From contig NC_022524.1 of NCBI RefSeq assembly GCF_000473245.1, forward strand, positions 334,501 to 398,500: 64,000 bases of DNA. The letters run 5' to 3'. The notes under the pieces are model-generated. The model was given only the letters and a program-made list of their open reading frames with translations. It searched no databases and was not told the DNA's origin. Source of the stretch: Bacillus infantis NRRL B-14911 (GTDB taxonomy: Bacteria > Bacillota > Bacilli > Bacillales > Cytobacillaceae). The translations under genes were made by a program, and so were the position numbers. Shown piece by piece: positions 35,212-47,262 of this stretch; the stretch's first letter is position 1, and each line of letters opens with the position of its first letter.

Positions 35212-35754
35212 ATGAAAAACATAAAGATTAGAAGACCCGTTTATGAAGATACAGCTGAACTAAATGATTTTTTTAATATGGTCATAACCGATACGTTTAT
35301 CAAGGAAGGCATCGGCGGACTTTTAGAGGATATGGAGAAAGAGATTGAAGTGAAAAAAGAGTACCTGCTGCAGGATCTATCAAGCCGGGGAGAGGCCCGG
35401 TATTTTTTGCTTGCGCAGGCAGGCGAGAAGATAATCGGGACTGTTGAATTTGGGCCGGCCAGCAGGCTGATTCTGGAGAACACCAATCAGGAGTACAGCC
35501 ATTTATTTGAAGTTGGCACCGTCTTTGTTCATCCTGATGTTCAGGGAGAGGGTGTCGGCAGCAAGCTGCTGAGCAGCCTTTACCCTGTTTTTTGCGAAAG
35601 GGAAATTGAAGAATTCTGTATGGACAGCGGGTACAAAAGGGCCCAGGAAATTTGGAAGATGAAGTTCGGACAGCCTGCGGTTGTAATAGAGAATTATTGG
35701 GGAAAGGGTTCCCATCATATGATTTGGCGGCCGCGGACGGATGAACTGCTGTGA
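35212..35754 (+). CDS. GNAT-family N-acetyltransferase
   Basis: 180 residues. The acetyl-CoA motif A is VGTVFVHPDVQGEGVGSKLLSSL; motif-B-like region CMDSGYKRAQEIWKMKFG. The substrate is unknown. RBS GGGGTAATC is somewhat far from the ATG. Together with the small membrane gene and the zinc ribbon gene it interrupts two blocks of galactose genes and is probably unrelated to them. Confidence 0.82.
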   Translation: MKNIKIRRPVYEDTAELNDFFNMVITDTFIKEGIGGLLEDMEKEIEVKKEYLLQDLSSRGEARYFLLAQAGEKIIGTVEFGPASRLILENTNQEYSHLFEVGTVFVHPDVQGEGVGSKLLSSLYPVFCEREIEEFCMDSGYKRAQEIWKMKFGQPAVVIENYWGKGSHHMIWRPRTDELL

Positions 35755-35837
35755 AGTTTCATTTAAGGTAGCAATCAAGATTAGCGGAATGTTTTCGTAT
35801 TTAATACAAAGGAGTGCTAAAAAGGGGAGGAATTCCG

Positions 35838-36038
35838 ATGAAAAAAATAGCGGGGGAATGCCCAAAATGCGAAGGGAAGGAATTGGGCAAAGGCAGTCAG
35901 CACGGATATGGGACAATCATACCCGACAATAGGATGAGCTTTGGATCACCCGTTGAGCATATCATCTGCACGGGCTGCGGTTACATAATTGAGAGCTATG
36001 TTACAAAGCCGGAAAAATTTAAGGGGACCATTTTCTAG
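35838..36038 (+). CDS. Small zinc-ribbon protein, 66 aa
   Basis: Two CxxC pairs: ECPKCEGKELG and IICTGCGYIIES, the pattern of a four-cysteine zinc ribbon (about 35 residues apart). ATG 35838 has GGGGAGGAATT in front. Such proteins are common in Bacillaceae and uncharacterised; a nucleic-acid or protein-binding role is possible. Confidence 0.72.
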   Translation: MKKIAGECPKCEGKELGKGSQHGYGTIIPDNRMSFGSPVEHIICTGCGYIIESYVTKPEKFKGTIF

Positions 36039-36051
36039 AAGAATGCTGCCA

Positions 36052-36110
36052 GTGCCAGGCACCGTCTGTGGACAAATAGCGGGTAGGTGTCTTTTTGCGG
36101 TGCCTGGCAC
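36052..36110. repeat. 59-bp dispersed inverted-repeat element, copy 1
   Basis: Starts GTGCCAGGCACC, ends GGTGCCTGGCAC. The interior includes TGTGGACAAA and GTGTCTTTTTGCGG. The reverse complement of 54500-54558 matches it along its whole length (same 59-bp size, same GTGGACAAA and TGTCTTTTT blocks). Confidence 0.8.
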
Positions 36111-36223
36111 GGCGGGAGGAACGCTGGGTATTTCGTCGGGATGTGCGGAAGCTGACCCTTCAAGATTGAATCACCATTCATCAATATGGTAAAGTGCAAT
36201 TATCATTTAAGAGGAGGATAACC

Positions 36224-37243
36224 ATGCTACCGAATACTCAGCAGCAAATTCAGCTTGCTTCACGTCCGAAAGGGACACCTGTGAAGGATGATTTCCGTTT
36301 TGCCGATGTTAAGGTCGAGGAGCCGAAGGAAGGAGAGGTTCTTCTTCAGACGGTCTACCTGTCTGTGGATCCTTATATGCGCGGGCGGATGTCTGACGCA
36401 AAATCGTATGTAGAGCCATTTAAGCTCGATGAGGCGCTTCACGGCGGAGGGGTGGCCAAGGTTGTAAAGTCCAAATCGGCTGCATTTAATGAAGGTGATT
36501 ATATTGTCGGAATGCTGCCTTGGCAGGAATATTCCGTTGCCTCAGAAAAGGCTGTCCGCAAAATTGATCCTCAGGTTGCACCGGTCTCAACTCACCTTGG
36601 GATCCTGGGAATGCCAGGTTTGACTGCCTATTTTGGGCTTCTTGATATCGGGCAGCCGAAGGAAAATGAAACCGTCGTTGTTTCAGGTGCGGCAGGAGCA
36701 GTAGGATCCGCAGTCGGCCAGATTGCTAAGATCAAGGGTGCCCGGGTAGTCGGGATTGCAGGGTCTGATGAGAAGATTTCTTATCTGAAGGATGAGCTTG
36801 GATTCGATGAAGCCATCAATTACAAAACAGCTGGCGATATCCGCGAGGCTTTGGAAAAGGCCTGTCCGGACGGCATTGATGTTTATTTTGAAAATGTCGG
36901 CGGAGAAATTGGCGATGCAGCCATCAGCCTTTTGAACAAATTTGGCAGGGTGCCGGTATGCGGAGCTATCTCAGCTTATAACAAGCAGGGTGAAGATACA
37001 GGTCCGCGCGTCCAGGGCCAGCTGATCAAAACGAGCGCGCTCATGAAAGGCTTCACAGTCGGGGATTACGCCAGCCGCTACAAAGAAGCAGCTGCCGACC
37101 TCGGCAAATGGGTCAGCGAAGGAAAGCTCAAATACGAAGAAACAGTAACTGAAGGATTTGATAATATCCTTGATGCCTTCCTTGGACTATTTGAAGGAAA
37201 AAATATGGGCAAGCAGCTGGTGAAGGTTGCAGAAGATAAATAA
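36224..37243 (+). CDS. NADP-dependent MDR-family oxidoreductase (YfmJ / CurA-like)
   Basis: 339 residues, medium-chain dehydrogenase/reductase without the zinc ligands, in the PTGR/CurA group that reduces activated double bonds with NADPH. Seen: YLSVDPYMRGRMSDAKSYVEPF, GMPGLTAYFGLLDIGQPKENETVVVSGAAGAVGSAVGQIAK (cofactor loop) and YFENVGGEI. ATG 36224 follows AGGAGGATAACC, and the length equals B. subtilis YfmJ as I recall. A TTGAAT-N18-TAAAGT promoter lies upstream. Confidence 0.9.
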   Translation: MLPNTQQQIQLASRPKGTPVKDDFRFADVKVEEPKEGEVLLQTVYLSVDPYMRGRMSDAKSYVEPFKLDEALHGGGVAKVVKSKSAAFNEGDYIVGMLPWQEYSVASEKAVRKIDPQVAPVSTHLGILGMPGLTAYFGLLDIGQPKENETVVVSGAAGAVGSAVGQIAKIKGARVVGIAGSDEKISYLKDELGFDEAINYKTAGDIREALEKACPDGIDVYFENVGGEIGDAAISLLNKFGRVPVCGAISAYNKQGEDTGPRVQGQLIKTSALMKGFTVGDYASRYKEAAADLGKWVSEGKLKYEETVTEGFDNILDAFLGLFEGKNMGKQLVKVAEDK

Positions 37244-37257
37244 AAATGAATGAAGGG

Positions 37258-37291
37258 AAGCGCTGGTCCAGAGGGGCTGGCGTTTTCTTGT
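37258..37291 (+). terminator. Terminator after the YfmJ-like gene
   Basis: AAGCGCTGGTCC / GGGGCTGGCGTTTT, a 12-bp stem with four G-T pairs, then TTCTTGTTTTT. Confidence 0.6.
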
Positions 37292-37330
37292 TTTTACCAT
37301 AAAATGTATTATTTGTTGAATCAAGTGATT

Positions 37331-37404
37331 TTTATGTAGAAAAAAGCAAAATTTATGTAGAATCATTCAGTTTTTATGTAGAAATATTAAAAAATTTGGT
37401 AGAA
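37331..37404 (+). repeat. 21-bp-period direct repeats before the two-component system
   Basis: TTTATGTAGAA occurs exactly at 37331-37341, 37352-37362 and 37373-37383, each 21 bases apart. A degenerate fourth copy, TTTGGTAGAA, is at 37395-37404 and overlaps the predicted -35. Copies two and four also share the following TCAT. The 21-bp period (two helix turns) is the spacing of tandem AraC-type half-sites. Likely bound by the response regulator encoded downstream. Confidence 0.75.
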
Positions 37405-37423
37405 TCATATTCATTTAGATAAT
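37396..37423 (+). promoter_or_regulatory. Promoter of the two-component operon
   Basis: TTGGTA (37396-37401), 16-bp spacer, GATAAT (37418-37423). The repeat array lies directly upstream, in activator position. Confidence 0.55.
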
Positions 37424-37463
37424 CTATCGCTATCTTACATCGGAATTTTCCTGTATTTAATTA

Positions 37464-37477
37464 TGAAAACGTTTACG
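37464..37477. promoter_or_regulatory. cre site (CcpA)
   Basis: TGAAAACGTTTACG matches the cre consensus TGWAANCGNTNWCA in 13 of 14 positions. It lies downstream of the predicted promoter and before the ribosome site, where CcpA would act as a roadblock. Confidence 0.7.
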
Positions 37478-37529
37478 GCAGTGATTTATAATAAAGAAAA
37501 ACACAAATTCCTGCATGGAGGGGTCAATT

Positions 37530-39062
37530 ATGCCAAAGGAAGAGCTGTGCAGAGTGCTGATTGTAGATGATGAGGTTTTAATCAGGCAGGGAATTAAGCA
37601 TTATATGGATTATGAGCAGGCTGGATTCAGGATTGCGGGAGAGGCATCGAATGGGCAGGAGGCACTGGACATGATTGAGGCGTTGAGGCCGCATATCATT
37701 CTGACAGACATTGTCATGCCAATCATGGATGGAGAAGAACTCACAAGGATTGTGACTGAACGTTATCCTGATATAAAGATTGTTGTATTGAGCAGCTATG
37801 GGGAGTTCGACTATGTCAGAGCAGCTTTCCAGAACGGGGCGGTTGACTATATATTAAAACCGAAGCTTGATGCGGAAGGGCTGCTGAAAGTACTCCAGGC
37901 AGCTGCCAGCAAGATTCCCTCCCTCCTGCAAACCGAGGGAAACAGCAGCCATTCAATAGAATCAGTGATAGAAAAGCTGGCTGCAGGCTATGAAGCGGTT
38001 ATGGACCAGTCAGCTATAGAAGAAAGTTTTCCCTTTGGAACTTTTTATCTTCTTGGCATTGAGGCAAAACGTGCAGCAAGTACTGCCGCAGAGCTTGTCC
38101 ATCAAGTTAAAGCAGGGATCAGTCAAAAGGCGCCTAAAGCCGCTGCAATTCCCTTTTTTACAGACGAAAGCATTGCAGGGATATTGATCAATATAGAAAA
38201 AGAAGAGGAAGCCCCGCTTTTCCTTGTGATTGAGGAAGCTGCTGCACGTGCAGATACGGCTGCAGTGGCGCTCAGCCGTAAATTTGAAGGCTTATCCGAT
38301 CTCGGTGCTGTGTGGAAGGACAGCATACTGAATCTGCTTCCCTATTCCTTTTATTTTCCTGAAAAAGGGGTCTTAAAGGAAGAAGATCTGCCTGCAGCTT
38401 CTTCAGAGAGGAATGAGTTCAGCCTGGAACGGTTTACAGAGGAATTCAAGAACGGAAATGTTCATTCTGCACTGGCCTATCTGAGTGAGCATACCTCTTC
38501 CCTGGCGAAGGACAGTTCTATTGCGCCTTTTGAATTTAAAGCATTTTTAGGGAATGCGATTTTTAATATTACGGTCATTCTGGGAAATATGACTGTTGAA
38601 GCGGATGCGATCCAAAAGAAAAAATATGAATACTTTAAGGCTGTTGAAGATGCAGGGACTGCCTCAGAGGCACTTGATGTTCTGGCACGTTTTATAAAAG
38701 AGGTGGATGAATTACTGATTCCTGCTGACAACCAAAACGGGATTACCATAAAAAAAATTATTGAATACATGAAAGAACACTATACCGAGCCTATTACCCT
38801 GACAGAAGCAGCCAGGCACTTTCATTTTAATCCGTCCTATTTATCCAGCTACTTTTCGGCCCATAACGAGGGAAGCTTTATTGAGCAGCTGAACAAAATC
38901 AGGATTGAGGAGGCCTCTAAGCTATTGCTGGAGGGGGAGGCCACGATATCGGAAATCAGCGGGCTGGTCGGATTTTCAGATCACAGCTATTTCTGCAGGG
39001 TGTTCAAGAAAAGGACGGGGCTGTCGCCAAGCCAGTATAAACGAAAATATTTTACAAGATAA
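37530..39062 (+). CDS. Response regulator, YesN type (REC + AraC HTH)
   Basis: 510 residues. Receiver domain residues 1-125 with VLIVDDE, phospho-acceptor Asp60 in ILTDIVMPIMDGEE, and VDYILKP. A long, poorly conserved middle. AraC-type double HTH near 410-508: IKKIIEYMKEHYTEPITLTEAARHFHFNPSYLSSYFSAHNEGSFIEQLNKIRIEEASKLL ... GFSDHSYFCRVFKKRTGLSPSQYKRKY. ATG 37530 has GGAGGGG at proper distance. Paired with the YesM-type kinase and sugar transport genes; the expected role is to activate uptake in response to an extracellular galactoside. Confidence 0.92.
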   Translation: MPKEELCRVLIVDDEVLIRQGIKHYMDYEQAGFRIAGEASNGQEALDMIEALRPHIILTDIVMPIMDGEELTRIVTERYPDIKIVVLSSYGEFDYVRAAFQNGAVDYILKPKLDAEGLLKVLQAAASKIPSLLQTEGNSSHSIESVIEKLAAGYEAVMDQSAIEESFPFGTFYLLGIEAKRAASTAAELVHQVKAGISQKAPKAAAIPFFTDESIAGILINIEKEEEAPLFLVIEEAAARADTAAVALSRKFEGLSDLGAVWKDSILNLLPYSFYFPEKGVLKEEDLPAASSERNEFSLERFTEEFKNGNVHSALAYLSEHTSSLAKDSSIAPFEFKAFLGNAIFNITVILGNMTVEADAIQKKKYEYFKAVEDAGTASEALDVLARFIKEVDELLIPADNQNGITIKKIIEYMKEHYTEPITLTEAARHFHFNPSYLSSYFSAHNEGSFIEQLNKIRIEEASKLLLEGEATISEISGLVGFSDHSYFCRVFKKRTGLSPSQYKRKYFTR

Positions 39063-39075
39063 GAGATGAGCGACT

Positions 39076-40821
39076 ATGAGACTTAACGGATTATTTATGA
39101 AGCAGTTCCTTTTCACAGTGTTTATTATTATATCGGTTGCCGCTGTGCTGACTGTCACAATCGTCAGGATGTCAGAGCAGTTTTTTATCGACAGGTTCAG
39201 CATAACCAACTCAAAGGTAATGAATCAGGTGAAGGACAGCTTTGAATCCTTCCATTACTCTATCGTGACAGCTTCCAATAATGTTCTGCAAAATGGGACT
39301 GTCAAACGGATACTGACAGATGAAGAAACAGAATATGAGCAGATGGTTTCATATTTTAATATGTACCAGCAGATGAACAGGATCAAATCCTATCTTGACG
39401 CCTATGAAATTGGCATTGTCGTGACAGGCAAGAATGGAATAGACTATGCGACCGACCGTCCTTATTGGCCCATAACCGATGAGGAGCTTAGAAGGAGTGC
39501 CATCCGGAAAAACACCCTCCGGAATCCCAAGAGGCTTTTGTATCAGTATGACTATAGGCCGGGGAAGGATATTGAGTCGGATGACAGGAATTTCATCGTC
39601 GCCACGAGAGCCATCAGGGAGCCGATTTCGGGGAGGGATTATGGTGAGATGTATTTTGCCATCCAGGAAAAAGAATTCAAAAAGTTTTATGCCAGTTATA
39701 CCAGTCCTGGGAATCATGTCTTCATTACCAATAATTCGGGTGTGATACTTTCCAGCAGCCGGCCGGACCTGATTGGCCGGACGTCAACTGATCTGCGCCG
39801 CTATACGGAGGAATTGAAAGGACCTGAGCCTTATAAAGTGGGGAAATTCATGGGAAAGGATCACATCATCCTCATGGAATATCTGCCTTCCTTTGATTTG
39901 TATCTATTCAATGTCATAGATAAGGAAGTAGCGTTCGGAGATTTGATTGATAAAAGCGATATCGCGCAAATTGTCATTTTAATTGTAATTGCCGTCCTGT
40001 TTATCGTGTTTTTTGCTTCACGCCGGCTTACAAATTCTCTTTCCACTTTAGCACGGCAAATCTCAGGGGCTGCGAAGCATGACTTTGTCCAGTATGTGAC
40101 TGTGGGAGGGACCTATGAAACAAAGAAAATCGCCTATGCATTCAACAGTATGCTGGACGAGCTGCATGATTATGTCGAGGAACTGATGCAGACACAGAAG
40201 GAAAAGCGTAATGCCGAGCTGGCAGCCCTTCAGCAGCAGATCAATCCGCACTTCTTATATAATACGCTCACATCAATCCGTTTTATGGTTCAGCAGGGCG
40301 GCAGGCAGGAGGCGGAAAACACCATCATGGCGCTGATATCACTGCTTCAAAACACAATCGGCTCTCCGAGTGAAACCGTGACGGTTAAGCAGGAGGTCGA
40401 TAATCTTAAAAATTATGCTTTTATTAATCAAAAGCGTTATGGAGACCGGATTAAGACCAATTATTTTGTTTCACCGGACTGCCTGAATGAGCCTATTCCA
40501 AATCTGATCCTTCAGCCTTTTATGGAAAATGCCTTTTTCCATGCGTTCAATCGGAAGGATGGAGGCTATATCAATGTACTGATCTGGAAGGAGAACAGCA
40601 GGCTGATTTGCGAGGTAGTGGATAATGGTGACGGAATGGAGATTGAGGAAGATAAGCAAATGCCTGCTAAAAGCAAGCAGCAGCTTTTCACCGGCATTGG
40701 CGTGAGAAATGTGCATGATAGACTGCAGCTCATTTATGGAGACGATGCGGGTGTATCCATCTCCAGTAAGGCGGGAGACGGGACAACCATCCTGCTCACC
40801 ATACCGCTCCCACAAGCTTAA
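39076..40821 (+). CDS. Sensor histidine kinase, YesM type
   Basis: 581 residues. Membrane segments near 8-32 and 293-318 enclose a large extracellular (dCache-like) sensor. HAMP segment RRLTNSLSTLARQISGAAKHDF, then the phospho-acceptor in LQQQINPHFLYNTL (His392), and the ATPase N and G boxes (NLILQPFMENAFFHAF, VVDNGDGMEIEEDKQ, GIGVRNVHDRLQLIYG). Located 13 bases after the response regulator. Senses outside the cell, most likely the sugar or its binding protein. Confidence 0.93.
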   Translation: MRLNGLFMKQFLFTVFIIISVAAVLTVTIVRMSEQFFIDRFSITNSKVMNQVKDSFESFHYSIVTASNNVLQNGTVKRILTDEETEYEQMVSYFNMYQQMNRIKSYLDAYEIGIVVTGKNGIDYATDRPYWPITDEELRRSAIRKNTLRNPKRLLYQYDYRPGKDIESDDRNFIVATRAIREPISGRDYGEMYFAIQEKEFKKFYASYTSPGNHVFITNNSGVILSSSRPDLIGRTSTDLRRYTEELKGPEPYKVGKFMGKDHIILMEYLPSFDLYLFNVIDKEVAFGDLIDKSDIAQIVILIVIAVLFIVFFASRRLTNSLSTLARQISGAAKHDFVQYVTVGGTYETKKIAYAFNSMLDELHDYVEELMQTQKEKRNAELAALQQQINPHFLYNTLTSIRFMVQQGGRQEAENTIMALISLLQNTIGSPSETVTVKQEVDNLKNYAFINQKRYGDRIKTNYFVSPDCLNEPIPNLILQPFMENAFFHAFNRKDGGYINVLIWKENSRLICEVVDNGDGMEIEEDKQMPAKSKQQLFTGIGVRNVHDRLQLIYGDDAGVSISSKAGDGTTILLTIPLPQA

Positions 40822-40861
40822 AATCGTCCAAATTTCTAAAGAAAGTCCAAAGAACAACCGG

Positions 40862-40875
40862 TGAAAACGCATTCA
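40862..40875. promoter_or_regulatory. cre site before the binding-protein gene
   Basis: TGAAAACGCATTCA matches 13 of 14 positions of the cre consensus, 113 bases before the start codon. Confidence 0.7.
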
Positions 40876-40953
40876 TGAGACAAAGATATTACAAATGTAA
40901 AAAAAAATCCTCCTAATACTCCCTCCTTTTAAGATGCTACGATAAAGACAGAA

Positions 40954-40967
40954 AGATAACGCTTACA
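40954..40967. promoter_or_regulatory. LacI/cre-like operator before the binding-protein gene
   Basis: AGATAACGCTTACA; the reverse complement TGTAAGCGTTATCT shares the TGTAAGCG core with the site in front of galR (28725). It lies near the expected transcription start, so a bound repressor would block it. A TACGAT -10 candidate is at 40938-40943 with no good -35, fitting an activator-dependent promoter. Confidence 0.6.
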
Positions 40968-40988
40968 AAAATAGATGGAGGGGAATCA

Positions 40989-42278
40989 ATGAAAAAGCTG
41001 CTGGCCTTTTTATTAATTGCGGTATTGATGCTGTCTGCCTGTTCTTCAGGGTCAGATACTGAAGATGCTTCAGGTGAATCAAAAGATACAAATGAAATAA
41101 CAGTTTGGGCATGGGATCCAAACTTCAACATCAAAGCTCTCGAACTGGCAAAAGAAGCCTATCAGAAAGAGGATTCTGAGCTTGACGTAAAGATTGTTGA
41201 GAATGCACAGGCGGATATCATCCAAAAGCTAAACACAAGCCTGAGCTCAGGGACGGCAAAGGGTCTCCCGAACATCGTCCTGATCGAGGACTATCGGGCG
41301 CAAAGCTTCCTGCAGGCATATCCTGATATGTTCTACGAACTGACAGATTCATTCAATGCAGATGATTTCGCACAATACAAGATCGCGCCGACGAGCCTGG
41401 ATGGCAAGAATTACGGGCTCCCGTTTGATACAGGTGTCACAGGGCTGTATTTCAGAACTGATTACCTTGAGCAGGCAGGCTATACGCCTGAAGATATCCA
41501 AAACATTGACTGGGACAAATATATAGAAATCGGTAAAAAGGTTAAAGAAGCTACAGGCAAACATATGCTGACTCAAGACCCGAAAGATCTTGGGCTGATC
41601 CGCACCATGATTCAGTCCAGCGGCTCCTGGTATCTGAAGGAAGATGGAAAATCACCTGATTTGGCAGACAATGAAGCATTGAAGGAAGCTTTCAAGACGT
41701 ACAAGGCAATCCTGGATGCAGACCTTGTTAAACCGGTTTCAGACTGGAGTCAGTTCGTGGCAGGCTTCAACAGCGGAGATGTGGCAACTGTTCCTTCGGG
41801 CAACTGGATTACTGCATCCATCAAAGCAGAAGCTGACCAGTCCGGCAAATGGACAGTAGCAGCACAGCCGAAGCAGTCCGGCGTTTCCGGATCAGTAAAT
41901 GCTTCCAATCTCGGCGGCAGCTCATGGTACGTGCTGAACATCCCTGGAAAAGAGAAAGCTGCAGAATTCCTGGCAAAAACCTTTGGTTCTGATTCAGAGT
42001 TTTATCAGACTCTGAATACCGAGATCGGGGCAATCGGCACTTATAAACCAGCTGCTGAAGGAGAGGCATATAAATCAGGCGATGACTTCTTCGGCGGCCA
42101 GGAGGTTATTTCTGACTTTGCCAAATGGACAGAGCAGATTCCTCAAGTAAACTACGGATTGCACACCTATGCCATTGAAGATATCCTTGCAGTTGAAATG
42201 CAGAACTATCTGAAGGGCAAAGATTTGGATAAGGCACTTGAAGACGCACAGGCACAGGCAGAAGCGCAAATTCAATGA
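40989..42278 (+). CDS. Extracellular solute-binding lipoprotein, CUT1 sugar ABC importer
   Basis: 429 residues. Lipoprotein signal MKKLLAFLLIAVLMLSACSS with lipobox LSAC (lipidated Cys18). Mature protein is a class-I solute-binding protein: EITVWAWDPNFNIKALELAKEAYQKE, GKNYGLPFDTGVTGLYFRTDYLEQAGY, and WTVAAQPKQSG. Strong GGAGGGG before the ATG. First gene of the importer; substrate probably a galactoside, judged from lacZ and the alpha-galactosidase downstream. Confidence 0.92.
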   Translation: MKKLLAFLLIAVLMLSACSSGSDTEDASGESKDTNEITVWAWDPNFNIKALELAKEAYQKEDSELDVKIVENAQADIIQKLNTSLSSGTAKGLPNIVLIEDYRAQSFLQAYPDMFYELTDSFNADDFAQYKIAPTSLDGKNYGLPFDTGVTGLYFRTDYLEQAGYTPEDIQNIDWDKYIEIGKKVKEATGKHMLTQDPKDLGLIRTMIQSSGSWYLKEDGKSPDLADNEALKEAFKTYKAILDADLVKPVSDWSQFVAGFNSGDVATVPSGNWITASIKAEADQSGKWTVAAQPKQSGVSGSVNASNLGGSSWYVLNIPGKEKAAEFLAKTFGSDSEFYQTLNTEIGAIGTYKPAAEGEAYKSGDDFFGGQEVISDFAKWTEQIPQVNYGLHTYAIEDILAVEMQNYLKGKDLDKALEDAQAQAEAQIQ

Positions 42279-42293
42279 AATTAAATAAGAATT

Positions 42294-42372
42294 AAGCCTC
42301 GGGAATTCGCCGGCTACTCCTTTCGGTTTAATGGAGCTAACTGATTATCAGGCGGATGAACGGGGCTTTTTC
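42294..42372 (+). promoter_or_regulatory. Possible attenuator between binding-protein and permease genes
   Basis: AAGCCTCG (42294-42301) can pair with CGGGGCTT (42361-42368), which is followed by TTTTCC. It lies in the gap after the binding-protein gene, where many sugar operons reduce read-through so that the binding protein is made in excess. A long loop makes it uncertain. Confidence 0.35.
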
Positions 42373-42402
42373 CTACTAGAACAAGGTTGGGAGCTGATGA
42401 AT

Positions 42403-43353
42403 ATGATGCCGGCAAAAGCCAGCCAGACAATGACAGCAGAAAAGCCAGGGCAGGGCCCAGGCACAGCAAGGCCAAATAGAAAATTGAAAATAAAGAATGG
42501 TGCAGTGGGATGGTCATTTATCGTCATTGCAGCAGGATTGATTTGCTTGTTTTATTTTTATCCGATGGTACAGGCATTACTTCTTTCGTTTCAGTCAGGG
42601 ACAGGAGCAAATCTTCAATTCACCGGGATTGATAATTATACCCGGCTTTTGAAGGATCCTACTTTTCTGACGACTCTTAAGAATACTGTGATCTTCTTGA
42701 TTGTCCAGGTGCCAGTGATGATTATTCTGGCTTTATTCCTTTCTGTATTGCTTAACAACAAAACACTTAAGTGGAAGGGATTATTCCGGACAGCCATCTT
42801 TTTGCCGTGTGTGACCTCACTGGTAGCCTACTCGGTCATCTTTAAGTACCTTTTCAGCCAGGATGGAATCATCAATATTATGCTGATGAAGCTGGCGCTT
42901 ATTTCTGAGCCGATTTCCTGGCTCACTGATCCGTTCTGGGCAAAAGTAACGATCATTGTGGCCATCACTTGGCGATGGACGGGTTATAATATGATTTTTT
43001 ATTTATCGGCTCTTCAAAATGTGGATCAGTCAATCTATGAAGCAGCCAAAATGGACGGGGCCTCTTCTTTTCAGCAGTTCTTCAGAATAACGGTGCCCAT
43101 GCTGAAGCCGATCATTCTCTTTACATCTATTACATCAACAATCGGTACACTGCAGCTGTTTGACGAAGTCATGAATATCACAGCGGGCGGACCGGCAAAT
43201 GCAACCATGACAATCTCTCAATATATTTATAATCTTTCCTTTAAGTACACACCTGATTTTGGCTATGCTGCAACGGTTTCATATGCCATTGTCATCTTGA
43301 TTGTCATTTTCTCCATCATTCAGTTTAAAGTGGCAGGTGACAGAAATGAGTAA
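42403..43353 (+). CDS. Sugar ABC transporter permease (MalF-like)
   Basis: About 316 residues, six membrane segments after a cytoplasmic N-terminus. The EAA loop YEAAKMDGASSFQQFFRITVPMLKP contacts the ATPase; also LQLFDEVMNITAGGP. ATG 42403 is favoured by GGGAG nine bases ahead; earlier in-frame ATGs (42331, 42397) are less well placed. Overlaps the second permease by 8 bases. Confidence 0.9.
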   Translation: MMPAKASQTMTAEKPGQGPGTARPNRKLKIKNGAVGWSFIVIAAGLICLFYFYPMVQALLLSFQSGTGANLQFTGIDNYTRLLKDPTFLTTLKNTVIFLIVQVPVMIILALFLSVLLNNKTLKWKGLFRTAIFLPCVTSLVAYSVIFKYLFSQDGIINIMLMKLALISEPISWLTDPFWAKVTIIVAITWRWTGYNMIFYLSALQNVDQSIYEAAKMDGASSFQQFFRITVPMLKPIILFTSITSTIGTLQLFDEVMNITAGGPANATMTISQYIYNLSFKYTPDFGYAATVSYAIVILIVIFSIIQFKVAGDRNE

Positions 43354-44170
43354 ATCGAATCGTATAATAGGCTACACCGTTCTGATAGTGGCTTCTATCA
43401 TTTCCATATTCCCATTTCTATGGATGATCGTCAGCTCGACAAACAGGTCAGCAGATGTAACAAAAGGCAGACTTCTTCCGGGCAGCCATTTTATGGATAA
43501 TGTGACGAATCTCCTGAATACGGTTGATCTCGTTCCAGCCCTGATGAACTCAGCAAAAATCTCGATTTCTACGACTCTGCTGGCGCTTCTGATTGCTTCC
43601 CTTGCAGGCTATGGCTTTGAAATCTACCGAAGCCGGGCGAAGGATATTGTGTTCAATATCCTGCTCTTATCAATGATGATTCCGTTTGCTGCTTTAATGG
43701 TGCCTTTATTCCGCATGTTCGGAACCATATCGCAGACCATGCCGATGATCGGGATCGACACTCTCACGGCAGCCGTCCTGCCGACGATTACTACCGCTTT
43801 CCTGATTTTCTTCTTCAGGCAGAGCACAAAAATGTTTCCGCGCGACATACTCGAAGCCGGGCGGATCGATGGTCTTTCTGAGCTGGGCATCTTTTTCCGC
43901 ATTTATGTGCCAACCATGAAAACGACTTATGCTGCAGCTGCAATCATCACCTTCATGGCAAGCTGGAACAGCTATCTATGGCCCCTGGTTGTCCTGCAGT
44001 CACCGGAAAACCAGACAATTCCGCTTTTGATATCCAACTTAGGTTCAAGCTATTCACCTGACTATGGTGTGATCATGACAGCTATTGTCATTGCGACCCT
44101 CCCGTCTGCACTGATTTTCTTCATTATGCAGAAGCACTTCGTGGCAGGGATGATGGGATCGGTTAAATAA
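43346..44170 (+). CDS. Sugar ABC transporter permease (MalG-like)
   Basis: 274 residues with six membrane segments and the EAA loop LEAGRIDGLSELGIFFRIYVPTMKTTYAA. GGCAGGTGAC upstream within the first permease gene gives the ribosome site for ATG 43346. Completes the membrane part of the importer; no ATPase gene follows, so a shared MsmX-type ATPase elsewhere is expected. Confidence 0.91.
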   Translation: MSKSNRIIGYTVLIVASIISIFPFLWMIVSSTNRSADVTKGRLLPGSHFMDNVTNLLNTVDLVPALMNSAKISISTTLLALLIASLAGYGFEIYRSRAKDIVFNILLLSMMIPFAALMVPLFRMFGTISQTMPMIGIDTLTAAVLPTITTAFLIFFFRQSTKMFPRDILEAGRIDGLSELGIFFRIYVPTMKTTYAAAAIITFMASWNSYLWPLVVLQSPENQTIPLLISNLGSSYSPDYGVIMTAIVIATLPSALIFFIMQKHFVAGMMGSVK

Positions 44171-44181
44171 ACTTTTTATAA

Positions 44182-47238
<3,057 letters not shown>

Positions 47239-47262
47239 GAATTTTTTGAAGCAGGTGATCCT

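Noticed and set aside
37331-37404. CRISPR-like or origin iterons
   Set aside because: Units are only 11 bp with 10-bp AT-rich gaps, few in number, next to a promoter; no cas or replication genes nearby.
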